Assembly (NCBI GenBank): GCA_910587575.1
Contig: CAJULU010000022.1
Location: 1-37,111 of the forward strand
Length of the DNA stretch: 37,111 bases
Direction of reading: 5' to 3'
DNA from: an uncultured Dorea sp.
GTDB lineage: Bacteria > Bacillota > Clostridia > Lachnospirales > Lachnospiraceae
Positions 22,141-29,972 of the stretch are shown piece after piece. The translations under genes were made by a program, and so were the position numbers. Every line of letters starts with the position of its first letter. Position 1 is the first letter of the stretch. The notes below the pieces were generated by a model. The model was not told where the DNA came from and searched no databases. It worked only from the letters and a program-made list of their open reading frames with translations.

Positions 22141-22731
22141 ATGGTTAAATTATGGAAAAAGGCGGTATCATTTGCCCTTGTCATGGGCCTGGTACTGAGC
22201 ATGGGAATGGTTTCTTCCGCCAGCCCCAATGCAGGAAGCGTAGGCGGAAAGAACAGCCCGAACGCAGGAAGCGTAGGCGGAAAGAACAGTCCTTCTGCCG
22301 ATACTGTGAAAGTGGGAGCCGTAGGGCTTCTGGGATCTTCAAACGGCAGTATTTCAATCAATGCCAGCCTTGCGAAGTACAGCACGGTTCTGAAAGCGCT
22401 TAACACGGAAGCCGGATTGAAGAAGATTCTTGGAAACTACTACAAAGAGGGAACCGCACTGGAAGTGGTAGGCGGACCCATCAATGTAGAAGGAGTTGCA
22501 CCGGTTACAGTAGAATTTGCAGTAGAGAAGGTAGCTAAGGGTGATACGATCTATGTATTACACTACGATTCTGAAAAGAAGGACTGGGAAGTGATTATTC
22601 CGAATGCAGTCGGCGATCAGTACGTTTCAGCCACATTTGGAAGCCTGTCACCGGTTGCGTTTGTGAAGGCAGCCAGACTTTCCGGCGAGGGTAATAATGA
22701 CGGGAAGTCCCCGAAAACAGGAGAGTTTTAA
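22141..22731 (+). CDS. Secreted protein ending in SPKTG without a membrane anchor
   Basis: A 196-aa exported protein. Residues 1-27 are a signal peptide (KKAVSFALVMGLVLSMGMVSSA). Two and a half tandem copies of SPNAGSVGGKN follow. The globular region (about 50-180) includes 'VTVEFAVEKVAKGDTIYVLHYD' and 'YVSATFGSLSPVAFVKAA', a beta-rich pattern found in clostridial surface proteins. The last seven residues are SPKTGEF and then stop. SPKTG is a class B sortase-type sorting motif, but the hydrophobic helix and basic tail that normally follow are absent. Neither other frame encodes them before the terminator at 22755. It lies 64 bases after the LCP gene with its own strong AGAAAGGAGG site. Confidence 0.85.
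   Translation: MVKLWKKAVSFALVMGLVLSMGMVSSASPNAGSVGGKNSPNAGSVGGKNSPSADTVKVGAVGLLGSSNGSISINASLAKYSTVLKALNTEAGLKKILGNYYKEGTALEVVGGPINVEGVAPVTVEFAVEKVAKGDTIYVLHYDSEKKDWEVIIPNAVGDQYVSATFGSLSPVAFVKAARLSGEGNNDGKSPKTGEF
22222..22287 (+). repeat. Tandem 33-bp coding repeat in the SPKTG protein
   Basis: Two units (22222-22254 and 22255-22287), nearly identical in DNA, encode SPNAGSVGGKN twice. A partial third copy (SPSA) follows. They lie directly after the signal peptide. Confidence 0.9.
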
Positions 22732-22754
22732 AGAAGGATGTTCTGAGGAGCAAT

Positions 22755-22793
22755 CGCCCATGACGCAGAAATGCGGCCATGGGCGGTTTTTTG
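22755..22793 (+). terminator. Terminator of the sortase-LCP-SPKTG unit
   Basis: CGCCCATG (22755-22762) pairs with CATGGGCG (22778-22785), with an inner CGCA/TGCG stem, followed by GTTTTTT. Confidence 0.92.
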
Positions 22794-22894
22794 ATGCAGT
22801 ATTCATTTTGTACAGGAAATGATTCCCTTATGGCTGAAAAACCGTGAAAACTACAGGAATTGACGCCGGATGGGCAATTTGCAGGATGAAAGTC

Positions 22895-22923
22895 TTGAAA
22901 CCTGCAATAAAATAGGATATCAT
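22895..22923 (+). promoter_or_regulatory. Promoter of the leuB-ilvD-ilvB-serC-serA run
   Basis: TTGAAA (22895-22900), 17 bases and TATCAT (22918-22923) lie about 80 bases before leuB. The leader is too short for a T-box, and I see no leucine-rich leader peptide or attenuator. Confidence 0.6.
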
Positions 22924-23001
22924 AAAGGATAAAGTCTGCGCTGCCCGGTATGAGCCATGCTGTAAAAATACGGGTGCGCCATTGCAGGAAGGATGAGGAT
23001 T

Positions 23002-24102
23002 ATGAATCTGAAAATCGGAGTGATTAAGGGAGACGGCATTGGGCCGGAGATCGTGGCGGAGGCCATGAAGGTTCTTGATAAGGCTGCCGGGATCTATGGA
23101 CATACCTGTGAGTACAGGGAGCTTCTGATGGGCGGTGCGTCCATTGACGTACACGGCGTTCCGCTGACAGATCAGACGGTTGCGGCTGCAAAAAGCTGCG
23201 ACGCAGTATTGATGGGATCCATCGGCGGGGATGCGAAGACCTCGCCCTGGTATCAGCTGGAACCATCAAAGAGGCCGGAGGCCGGACTGCTCAGGATCCG
23301 CAAGGAGCTGAATCTGTTTGCCAACTTAAGGCCAGCGGTTCTCTATGATGAACTGAAGGGTGCATGTCCTTTGAAAGAGGAGATTACCAGGGGCGGTTTC
23401 GACATGATGATTATGCGGGAACTGACGGGCGGCCTGTATTTCGGAGAACGTAAGACCGTGGAGGAAGACGGCGTCATGACGGCGTATGACTCTCTTACAT
23501 ATAATGAGAATGAGATCCGCAGGATTGCAAAGCGGGGATTCGATATTGCCAGGAAGCGCAGGAAGAAAGTAACCAGCGTGGACAAGGCCAATGTCCTGGA
23601 TTCCTCCAGGCTCTGGAGAAAGGTCGTGGAGGAAGTGGCGGCGGATTATCCGGAAGTTACCCTTGAGCACATGCTGGTGGACAACTGTGCCATGCAGCTT
23701 GTGAAGGATCCGAAGCAGTTTGACGTGATTCTGACAGAGAATATGTTCGGAGATATCCTGTCTGACGAAGCCAGTATGGTGACGGGTTCCATCGGGATGC
23801 TGGCCAGCGCAAGCCTGAACGAGACGAAGTTCGGGCTTTATGAGCCAAGCGGCGGTTCGGCGCCGGATATTGCCGGTAAGGGAATTGCGAACCCGATTGC
23901 CACCATTCTGTCTGCGGCGATGATGCTGCGGTTCAGTTTTGACCTGGACCGGGAGGCGGATGCAATCGAAGCGGCAGTTGCGAAGGTTCTGGAAGAAGGA
24001 TACCGGACCATTGACATTATGTCGGACGGAAAAACACAGGTCGGGACAGAGAAGATGGGAGATCTGATTGCCGGGTATCTTGGCTGGTACACCGAAAAAT
24101 AA
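23002..24102 (+). CDS. leuB: 3-isopropylmalate dehydrogenase
   Basis: A 366-aa NAD-dependent decarboxylating dehydrogenase of leucine synthesis. It has IGVIKGDGIGPEIVAEAM at the N-terminus, the substrate arginines in LLRIRKELNLFANLRP, TGGLYFGER, the catalytic Lys in VTSVDKANVLDSSRLWR, the metal Asp in 'LTENMFGDILSDEASM' and the NAD segment 'EPSGGSAPDIAGKGIANP'. ATG 23002 is favoured over the in-frame ATG 22993, because GGAAGG abuts 22993 but is 9 bases from 23002. leuA, leuC and leuD are not in the window. Confidence 0.96.
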   Translation: MNLKIGVIKGDGIGPEIVAEAMKVLDKAAGIYGHTCEYRELLMGGASIDVHGVPLTDQTVAAAKSCDAVLMGSIGGDAKTSPWYQLEPSKRPEAGLLRIRKELNLFANLRPAVLYDELKGACPLKEEITRGGFDMMIMRELTGGLYFGERKTVEEDGVMTAYDSLTYNENEIRRIAKRGFDIARKRRKKVTSVDKANVLDSSRLWRKVVEEVAADYPEVTLEHMLVDNCAMQLVKDPKQFDVILTENMFGDILSDEASMVTGSIGMLASASLNETKFGLYEPSGGSAPDIAGKGIANPIATILSAAMMLRFSFDLDREADAIEAAVAKVLEEGYRTIDIMSDGKTQVGTEKMGDLIAGYLGWYTEK

Positions 24103-24192
24103 GTTCCTGGCCATATAACGCTGGATGAGTACAATAAAATTCAATTTGGGATGCGCTGAATCATCGTGTTGCAGCATCCGCAGGAGGGAAAT

Positions 24193-25863
24193 ATGAGAAG
24201 TGATACAGTTACAAAGGGGAAGCAGCAGGCGCCCCACCGTTCGTTATTCAATGCATTAGGGCTTACACCGGAAGAGATGGAGCGTCCGCTGGTAGGAATT
24301 GTCAGTTCCTATAACGAGATTGTTCCGGGCCACATGAATCTGGACAAGATAGTCAATGCGGTAAAACAGGGAGTTGCCATGGCAGGCGGAACACCGGTTG
24401 TGTTCCCGGCCATCGCAGTCTGCGATGGAATCGCCATGGGTCATCTTGGTATGAAGTATTCGTTAGTGACAAGAGATCTGATTGCAGATTCCACGGAGGC
24501 CATGGCCATTGCCCATCAGTTTGACGCACTGGTCATGGTGCCCAATTGTGACAAGAATGTGCCGGGGCTTCTGATGGCGGCGGCCAGAATCAACGTGCCC
24601 ACCATCTTTGTCAGCGGCGGCCCCATGCTTGCCGGACATGTGAAGGGGAAGAAGACCAGTCTTTCCAGTATGTTCGAGGCAGTAGGAGCCAATGCGGCTG
24701 GTCTGATCACGGACGAAGATCTGTGCGAATTTGAGAATAAGACCTGTCCTACCTGTGGTTCCTGTTCCGGTATGTACACAGCCAACAGCATGAACTGTCT
24801 GACGGAAGTCCTGGGAATGGGACTTAGAGGAAACGGAACCATTCCGGCAGTCTATTCTGCAAGAATCCGTCTTGCGAAGCAGGCTGGTATGAAAGTCATG
24901 GAATTACTGGAAAAAAATATCCGTCCAAGAGACATCATGACGGAAAAGGCGGTGCTGAATGCCCTTACGGTAGATATGGCCCTGGGCTGTTCCACCAACA
25001 GTATGCTTCATCTTCCGGCCATCGCTCACGAGATCGGCATGGATTTTGAGATTGACTTTGCAAACGGAATCAGTGAGAAGACGCCGAATCTCTGTCATCT
25101 TGCTCCCGCAGGTCCGACCTACATGGAAGACCTCGATGAAGCGGGCGGCGTCTATGCGGTGATGGCAGAACTGAATAAGAAGAATCTTCTCTACACAGAT
25201 TGTCTGACGGTGACAGGCAGGACCGTTGGGGAAAATATCGCAGATGCGGTCAACAAGGATCCGGAAGTGATCCGGCCCATTGACCATCCCTATACGCCTA
25301 CCGGCGGACTTGCAGTTTTAAAGGGTAATCTTGCACCGGACGGAAGCGTGGTGAAGCGTTCTGCCGTTGTGGAAGAAATGCTTGTTCATGAAGGACCGGC
25401 AAGGGTGTTCGATTGTGAAGAGGATGCCATTGCTGCAATCAAAGGCGGAAAGATTGCAGCCGGGGATGTGGTTGTGATCCGTTATGAGGGCCCGAAAGGC
25501 GGTCCGGGTATGCGGGAGATGCTTAATCCTACCTCTGCGATTGCAGGCATGGGGCTTGGTTCCAGTGTGGCGCTGATTACGGACGGCCGTTTCAGCGGAG
25601 CTTCCAGAGGGGCCTCAATCGGCCACGTGTCTCCGGAGGCGGCGGTGGGCGGTCCCATTGCACTGGTGGAAGAAGGAGATAAGATTAAGATTGACATTCC
25701 GAATCTGAAACTGGAGATTGACGTTACGGAAGAAGAGATGGCGGAAAGAAGGAAAGCATGGAAGCCACGGGAGCCGAAGGTCACGACGGGATATCTGGCC
25801 CGGTATGCTGCCATGGTTACTTCGGGAAACCGGGGGGCGATCCTTGAGATTCCCGGGAAATAA
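24193..25863 (+). CDS. ilvD: Dihydroxy-acid dehydratase
   Basis: A 556-aa iron-sulfur dehydratase of valine and isoleucine synthesis. The cluster ligands are C77 (AVCDG), C119 (PNCDKNVPG) and the CPTCGSCSGMYTANSM block (185-200). The C-terminal signature 'ALITDGRFSGASRGASIGHVSPEA' is present. It follows leuB by 90 bases; the gap contains a small GGATGC/GCATCC hairpin and ends in CAGGAGGG before ATG 24193. The open frame from 24166 was rejected for lacking a ribosome site. Confidence 0.97.
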   Translation: MRSDTVTKGKQQAPHRSLFNALGLTPEEMERPLVGIVSSYNEIVPGHMNLDKIVNAVKQGVAMAGGTPVVFPAIAVCDGIAMGHLGMKYSLVTRDLIADSTEAMAIAHQFDALVMVPNCDKNVPGLLMAAARINVPTIFVSGGPMLAGHVKGKKTSLSSMFEAVGANAAGLITDEDLCEFENKTCPTCGSCSGMYTANSMNCLTEVLGMGLRGNGTIPAVYSARIRLAKQAGMKVMELLEKNIRPRDIMTEKAVLNALTVDMALGCSTNSMLHLPAIAHEIGMDFEIDFANGISEKTPNLCHLAPAGPTYMEDLDEAGGVYAVMAELNKKNLLYTDCLTVTGRTVGENIADAVNKDPEVIRPIDHPYTPTGGLAVLKGNLAPDGSVVKRSAVVEEMLVHEGPARVFDCEEDAIAAIKGGKIAAGDVVVIRYEGPKGGPGMREMLNPTSAIAGMGLGSSVALITDGRFSGASRGASIGHVSPEAAVGGPIALVEEGDKIKIDIPNLKLEIDVTEEEMAERRKAWKPREPKVTTGYLARYAAMVTSGNRGAILEIPGK

Positions 25864-25900
25864 ACGCTACAGAATATAGAAGAACAGGAGAATGAAAGAT

Positions 25901-27583
25901 ATGCAGCTGACAGGATCAGAGATTTTGATCGAATGTTTGAAAGAACAGGGCGTGGATACCGTTTTCGGTTATCCGGGCGGCGCCATTCTGAATGTATATG
26001 ACGAGTTATATAAGCATAGTGATGAGATTAAGCATATCCTGACTTCCCATGAACAGGGAGCGGCCCATGCGGCGGACGGATATGCAAGGGCAACCGGAAA
26101 GGTGGGCGTGTGTTTTGCCACCAGCGGACCGGGTGCAACCAACCTTGTCACAGGGATTGCCACCGCATATATGGATTCCATCCCGATTGTGGCCATTACC
26201 TGTAATGTGGGGGTAAGTCTCCTTGGAAAAGACAGTTTCCAGGAAATCGACATTGCCGGTGTCACAATGCCCATCACGAAGCATAATTATATTGTAAAGG
26301 ATGTGGCCGACCTGGCCGCTGTCATACGGAAATCATTTATCATTGCGAAACGTGGAAGGCCGGGGCCGGTATTGATTGATATTCCCAAGGATGTGACGGC
26401 CAACAAGGCAGAATATGTAAGAGAAGAGGTTTCCACCCTGCTGCCGTCAGAGGAGATCTGTGAGGCAGAGCTTGAGGAGGCCATGCGGCTGATCTGCGGG
26501 GCAGAGAAGCCCTATATCTTTGTGGGCGGCGGCGCAATACTCTCCGATGCCAGCGAGGAATTATATACATTTGTGAAAAAAGTGGATGCGCCTGTGACCG
26601 ATTCTCTGATGGGGAAAGGTGCATTCCCGGGAACGGATCCCCTCTATACAGGCATGCTGGGGATGCATGGAACCAAGACATCCAACTACGGAGTCAGTGA
26701 GTGCGACCTTCTGATCGTGATCGGAGCAAGGTTCAGCGACCGTGTGACCGGTAATGCGAAGAAATTTGCCAGCAATGCAAAGATCCTGCAGTTTGATGTG
26801 GATCCTGCGGAGATGGATAAGAATGTACTGATTACCGCAGGGGTGGTGGGTGATATCCGTGTGGTTCTCGGCAGACTCAATGAGAAGCTTGGCCAGCAGG
26901 ATCACAAGGAATGGATTGCAAAGGTAATGGAATATAAGGGCCGTTATCCCTTGTCCTATCATCCGGACGTGCTGACCGGCCCGTATGTGGTGGAGGAGAT
27001 CTACCGTCAGACCAGGGGAGAGGCCATTATAGTGACCGAAGTGGGGCAGCATCAGATGTGGGCGGCACAGTTTTACCGTTATACGAAGCCAAGGACGTTC
27101 CTTACTTCCGGCGGGCTTGGAACCATGGGATATGGCCTGGGTGCGGCGCTGGGCGCAAAGACGGGGAGACCGGACAAGACGGTTGTCAATGTTGCAGGCG
27201 ACGGTTGTTTCCGTATGAATATGAATGAGGTCGCAACGGCTGTACGCCATAATATTCCGGTCATCCAGGTGGTGGTCAACAACCATGTTCTCGGAATGGT
27301 GCGTCAGTGGCAGAACCTGTTCTATGGACAACGGTATTCGGCGACGGTGCTCAATGATGCCGTGGATTTCGTGAAGCTGGCGGAGGCAATGGGAGCCGTG
27401 GGAATCCGGGCGGCCACGCAGGAGGAATTTAAGGAGGCGTTTGAGAAGGCTCTGACTCTTGGAAAACCGGTGGTGATTGACTGCCAGATTGACCCGGATG
27501 ACAAGGTATGGCCCATGGTGGCGCCGGGGAAGGCGATCAGTGAGGTATTTGACGAGAAGGATCTGGAGAAGGACAGACAATAA
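25901..27583 (+). CDS. ilvB: Acetolactate synthase, large (catalytic) subunit
   Basis: A 560-aa thiamine-diphosphate enzyme making acetolactate or acetohydroxybutyrate. It has VFGYPGGAILNVYDEL at the N-terminus, the cofactor-activating glutamate E51 in TSHEQGAAHAADGYAR, FQEIDIAGVTMPITKHN, and the ThDP/Mg motif GDGCFRMNMNEVATAV...VVNN near residue 430. AGGAG (25886-25890) is 10 bases from ATG 25901 and 1 base from the in-frame ATG 25892, so 25901 is used. The regulatory small subunit gene (ilvN) does not follow; serC begins 27 bases later. Confidence 0.96.
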   Translation: MQLTGSEILIECLKEQGVDTVFGYPGGAILNVYDELYKHSDEIKHILTSHEQGAAHAADGYARATGKVGVCFATSGPGATNLVTGIATAYMDSIPIVAITCNVGVSLLGKDSFQEIDIAGVTMPITKHNYIVKDVADLAAVIRKSFIIAKRGRPGPVLIDIPKDVTANKAEYVREEVSTLLPSEEICEAELEEAMRLICGAEKPYIFVGGGAILSDASEELYTFVKKVDAPVTDSLMGKGAFPGTDPLYTGMLGMHGTKTSNYGVSECDLLIVIGARFSDRVTGNAKKFASNAKILQFDVDPAEMDKNVLITAGVVGDIRVVLGRLNEKLGQQDHKEWIAKVMEYKGRYPLSYHPDVLTGPYVVEEIYRQTRGEAIIVTEVGQHQMWAAQFYRYTKPRTFLTSGGLGTMGYGLGAALGAKTGRPDKTVVNVAGDGCFRMNMNEVATAVRHNIPVIQVVVNNHVLGMVRQWQNLFYGQRYSATVLNDAVDFVKLAEAMGAVGIRAATQEEFKEAFEKALTLGKPVVIDCQIDPDDKVWPMVAPGKAISEVFDEKDLEKDRQ

Positions 27584-27610
27584 GGGTAGAAAGAAAGTGG
27601 AGGAACGAAT

Positions 27611-28693
27611 ATGAGCAGAGTGTACAATTTTTCAGCAGGGCCAGCAGTTCTGCCGGAGGAAGTGTTAAGAGAAGCAGCAGAGGAAATGTCAGACTATCAG
27701 GGGACCGGAATGTCCGTGATGGAGATGAGTCACCGCTCAAAGGCGTTTCAGGAGATTATAGATACGGCGGAGGCAGACCTGCGTGATCTGATGGGCATTC
27801 CCGATGATTATGCGGTGCTGTTCCTGCAGGGCGGCGCATCACAGCAGTTTGCCATGATTCCCATGAATCTGATGAAGAACAGGGTGGCGGACTATATTGT
27901 GACCGGGCAGTGGGCGAAAAAGGCCAGCGAGGAGGCAAAGAAATACGGCAAAGTCAATATCGTGGCTTCTTCCGCAGACCGCACATTCTCCTATATCCCG
28001 GACTGCACAGATCTTCCAATTTCCGAAGATGCAGACTATGTGTATATCTGTGAAAATAATACCATTTACGGAACAAAGTATCAGGAACTGCCGGACACGA
28101 AGGGGAAACTGCTGGTAGCAGACGTTTCTTCCTGTTTCCTGTCGGAACCGGTGGATGTGACGAAGTACGGAGTGATCTACGGCGGCGTACAGAAGAATAT
28201 CGGGCCGGCGGGAACCGTGATCGTCATTATCCGCAGGGATCTGATCACGGACGACGTGCTTCCGGGAACACCGACCATGCTGAAATACAAGACCCATGCA
28301 GATGCAGGTTCTCTTTATAACACACCGCCGGCATATGGGATCTACATCTGCGGCAAGGTATTCAAGTGGCTGAAAAAGCGGGGCGGGCTTGCCGCAATGA
28401 AGGAGCATAACGAGAAAAAAGCAAAGATCCTCTACGATTATCTGGATCAGAGCAGGATGTTTTCGGGAACGGTGGAGCCGAAAGACCGGTCTCTGATGAA
28501 TGTGCCGTTTGTGACGGGCAGTCAGGATCTGGATGCAGAATTCGTGAAAGAAGCAAAGGCGGCAGGATTCGAGAACCTGAAAGGGCATCGTACCGTTGGC
28601 GGTATGCGTGCAAGCATCTATAATGCGATGCCGGTTGACGGAGTGGAGGCGCTGGTGGCATTTATGAAGAAGTTTGAAGAGGAGAATCTGTAA
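27611..28693 (+). CDS. serC: Phosphoserine aminotransferase
   Basis: A 360-aa PLP enzyme converting 3-phosphohydroxypyruvate to phosphoserine. The N-terminus MSRVYNFSAGPAVLPEEVLR and GMSVMEMSHRSKAF are diagnostic. The PLP lysine lies in YGVIYGGVQKNIGPAGTVIV. The C-terminal GHRTVGGMRASIYNAMP is the family signature. AGTGGAGGAAC precedes the ATG. It is 27 bases after ilvB and 2 bases before serA. Confidence 0.97.
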   Translation: MSRVYNFSAGPAVLPEEVLREAAEEMSDYQGTGMSVMEMSHRSKAFQEIIDTAEADLRDLMGIPDDYAVLFLQGGASQQFAMIPMNLMKNRVADYIVTGQWAKKASEEAKKYGKVNIVASSADRTFSYIPDCTDLPISEDADYVYICENNTIYGTKYQELPDTKGKLLVADVSSCFLSEPVDVTKYGVIYGGVQKNIGPAGTVIVIIRRDLITDDVLPGTPTMLKYKTHADAGSLYNTPPAYGIYICGKVFKWLKKRGGLAAMKEHNEKKAKILYDYLDQSRMFSGTVEPKDRSLMNVPFVTGSQDLDAEFVKEAKAAGFENLKGHRTVGGMRASIYNAMPVDGVEALVAFMKKFEEENL

Positions 28694-28695
28694 TC

Positions 28696-29859
28696 ATGTA
28701 CAAATATTATTGCTTAAATCCAATTTCAGATGTGGGGCTTGAGAAGCTGACCGAGGACTATGTAAAGACAGGTGCGTTGGAGAAGGCGGATGCGGTGCTG
28801 GTAAGAAGTGCGGTCATGCATGACATGGAATTTAACCCAAAGCTTAAGGCGATCGCCCGGGCAGGTGCAGGAGTCAATAATATCCCTCTGGAAAGATGTG
28901 CGGAAGAAGGAATTGTGGTGTTTAACACGCCGGGGGCAAATGCCAACGGGGTAAAGGAACTGGTTATTGCAGGAATGTTTCTTGCTTCCCGGGATATTAT
29001 CGGCGGCATTAACTGGGTACAGGAGAACGAGGAGGACGGCAATATCGCAAAGGATGCGGAGAAGGCCAAGAAAGCATTTGCCGGATGTGAGCTGGAGGGT
29101 AAGAAACTGGGCGTCATCGGGCTGGGAGCTATTGGTGTGCTGGTGGCCAACGCCGCAACGGGACTTGGCATGGATGTGTATGGATACGACCCTTATGTTT
29201 CTGTTGATTCGGCCTGGAGGCTGTCCCGGAGTATCCATCATGCCAAGACGGTGGAGGAGCTGTATCAGGACTGCGATTATATTACCATCCATGTGCCGGC
29301 GATGGAACAGACGAAGGGAATGATTGATCAGAATGCCATCAGCCTTATGAAGAAAGGCGTGGTGGTTCTGAATTTTGCAAGGGACGTGCTGGTGGATGAG
29401 GAGGCCATGGTGGATGCGCTGTTATCCGGCCATGTGAAGCATTATGTATCAGACTTCCCGACACCGGTGACAGCCGGGGTCAAAGGGGCGATTGTGATTC
29501 CACATCTGGGGGCGTCCACGGAGGAGTCGGAGGATAATTGTGCCAGGATGGCGGTGAAGCAGTTAAGGGATTACCTGGAAAATGGAAATATCAGAAACTC
29601 GGTCAACTATCCGAACTGTGATATGGGGGTCAGAGGCGACAATACCAGGATTCTGCTTCTTCACCGGAATGTTCCGAATATGATCGGCCAGTTTACCAGG
29701 ATTCTGGCGGAAGATAACATGAATATTGCAGATCTTACCAATAAAAGCAAGGGAAAATATGCATATACCATGATTGATATTGACAGCCCGGTGCCGGACC
29801 GTGTGGCGGAGGAACTTGAGCGGGTGAAAGAAGTATTGCGCATTCGCATTATTAAATGA
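28696..29859 (+). CDS. serA: D-3-phosphoglycerate dehydrogenase with C-terminal ACT domain
   Basis: A 387-aa NAD enzyme that opens serine synthesis. The Rossmann motif is GLGAIG (142-147), with D165 (YGYDPY) setting NAD preference. The active-site Arg and Glu lie in the NFARDVLVDEEAM region, and H270 is in IPHLGASTEESEDN. A short C-terminal ACT domain (about 315-387: NVPNMIGQFTRILAEDNMNI...) is expected to bind serine for feedback control. The long intervening domain of the type I enzymes is absent. It starts 2 bases after serC, so the two are translationally coupled. No strong terminator follows; the 113-base gap to the next gene holds that gene's promoter. Confidence 0.95.
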   Translation: MYKYYCLNPISDVGLEKLTEDYVKTGALEKADAVLVRSAVMHDMEFNPKLKAIARAGAGVNNIPLERCAEEGIVVFNTPGANANGVKELVIAGMFLASRDIIGGINWVQENEEDGNIAKDAEKAKKAFAGCELEGKKLGVIGLGAIGVLVANAATGLGMDVYGYDPYVSVDSAWRLSRSIHHAKTVEELYQDCDYITIHVPAMEQTKGMIDQNAISLMKKGVVVLNFARDVLVDEEAMVDALLSGHVKHYVSDFPTPVTAGVKGAIVIPHLGASTEESEDNCARMAVKQLRDYLENGNIRNSVNYPNCDMGVRGDNTRILLLHRNVPNMIGQFTRILAEDNMNIADLTNKSKGKYAYTMIDIDSPVPDRVAEELERVKEVLRIRIIK

Positions 29860-29898
29860 TTATTAAAAAATAATTAAACAATCTTAACACAATCTTCA

Positions 29899-29927
29899 TT
29901 GCATTGTTTTTTCATTTCCTGTATACT
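29899..29927 (+). promoter_or_regulatory. Promoter of the polysaccharide deacetylase gene
   Basis: TTGCAT (29899-29904), 17 bases and TATACT (29922-29927) lie 45 bases before the ATG. Confidence 0.65.
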
Positions 29928-29972
29928 CAATACAGAGACGGAAAGTTGAGATGCTGCAGGAGTGAGGTACAG

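Noticed and set aside
22930..23001. Leader peptide, attenuator or riboswitch before leuB
   Set aside because: The leader is about 70 bases, lacks runs of Leu/Val/Ile codons and has no terminator hairpin with a T-run.
23326..24237. 303-codon open frame antisense to leuB
   Set aside because: Shadow of leuB; no start signal and no domain.
26561..27580. 339-codon open frame antisense to ilvB
   Set aside because: The sense strand encodes a full acetolactate synthase with ThDP motifs. The antisense product has shadow composition and no ribosome site.
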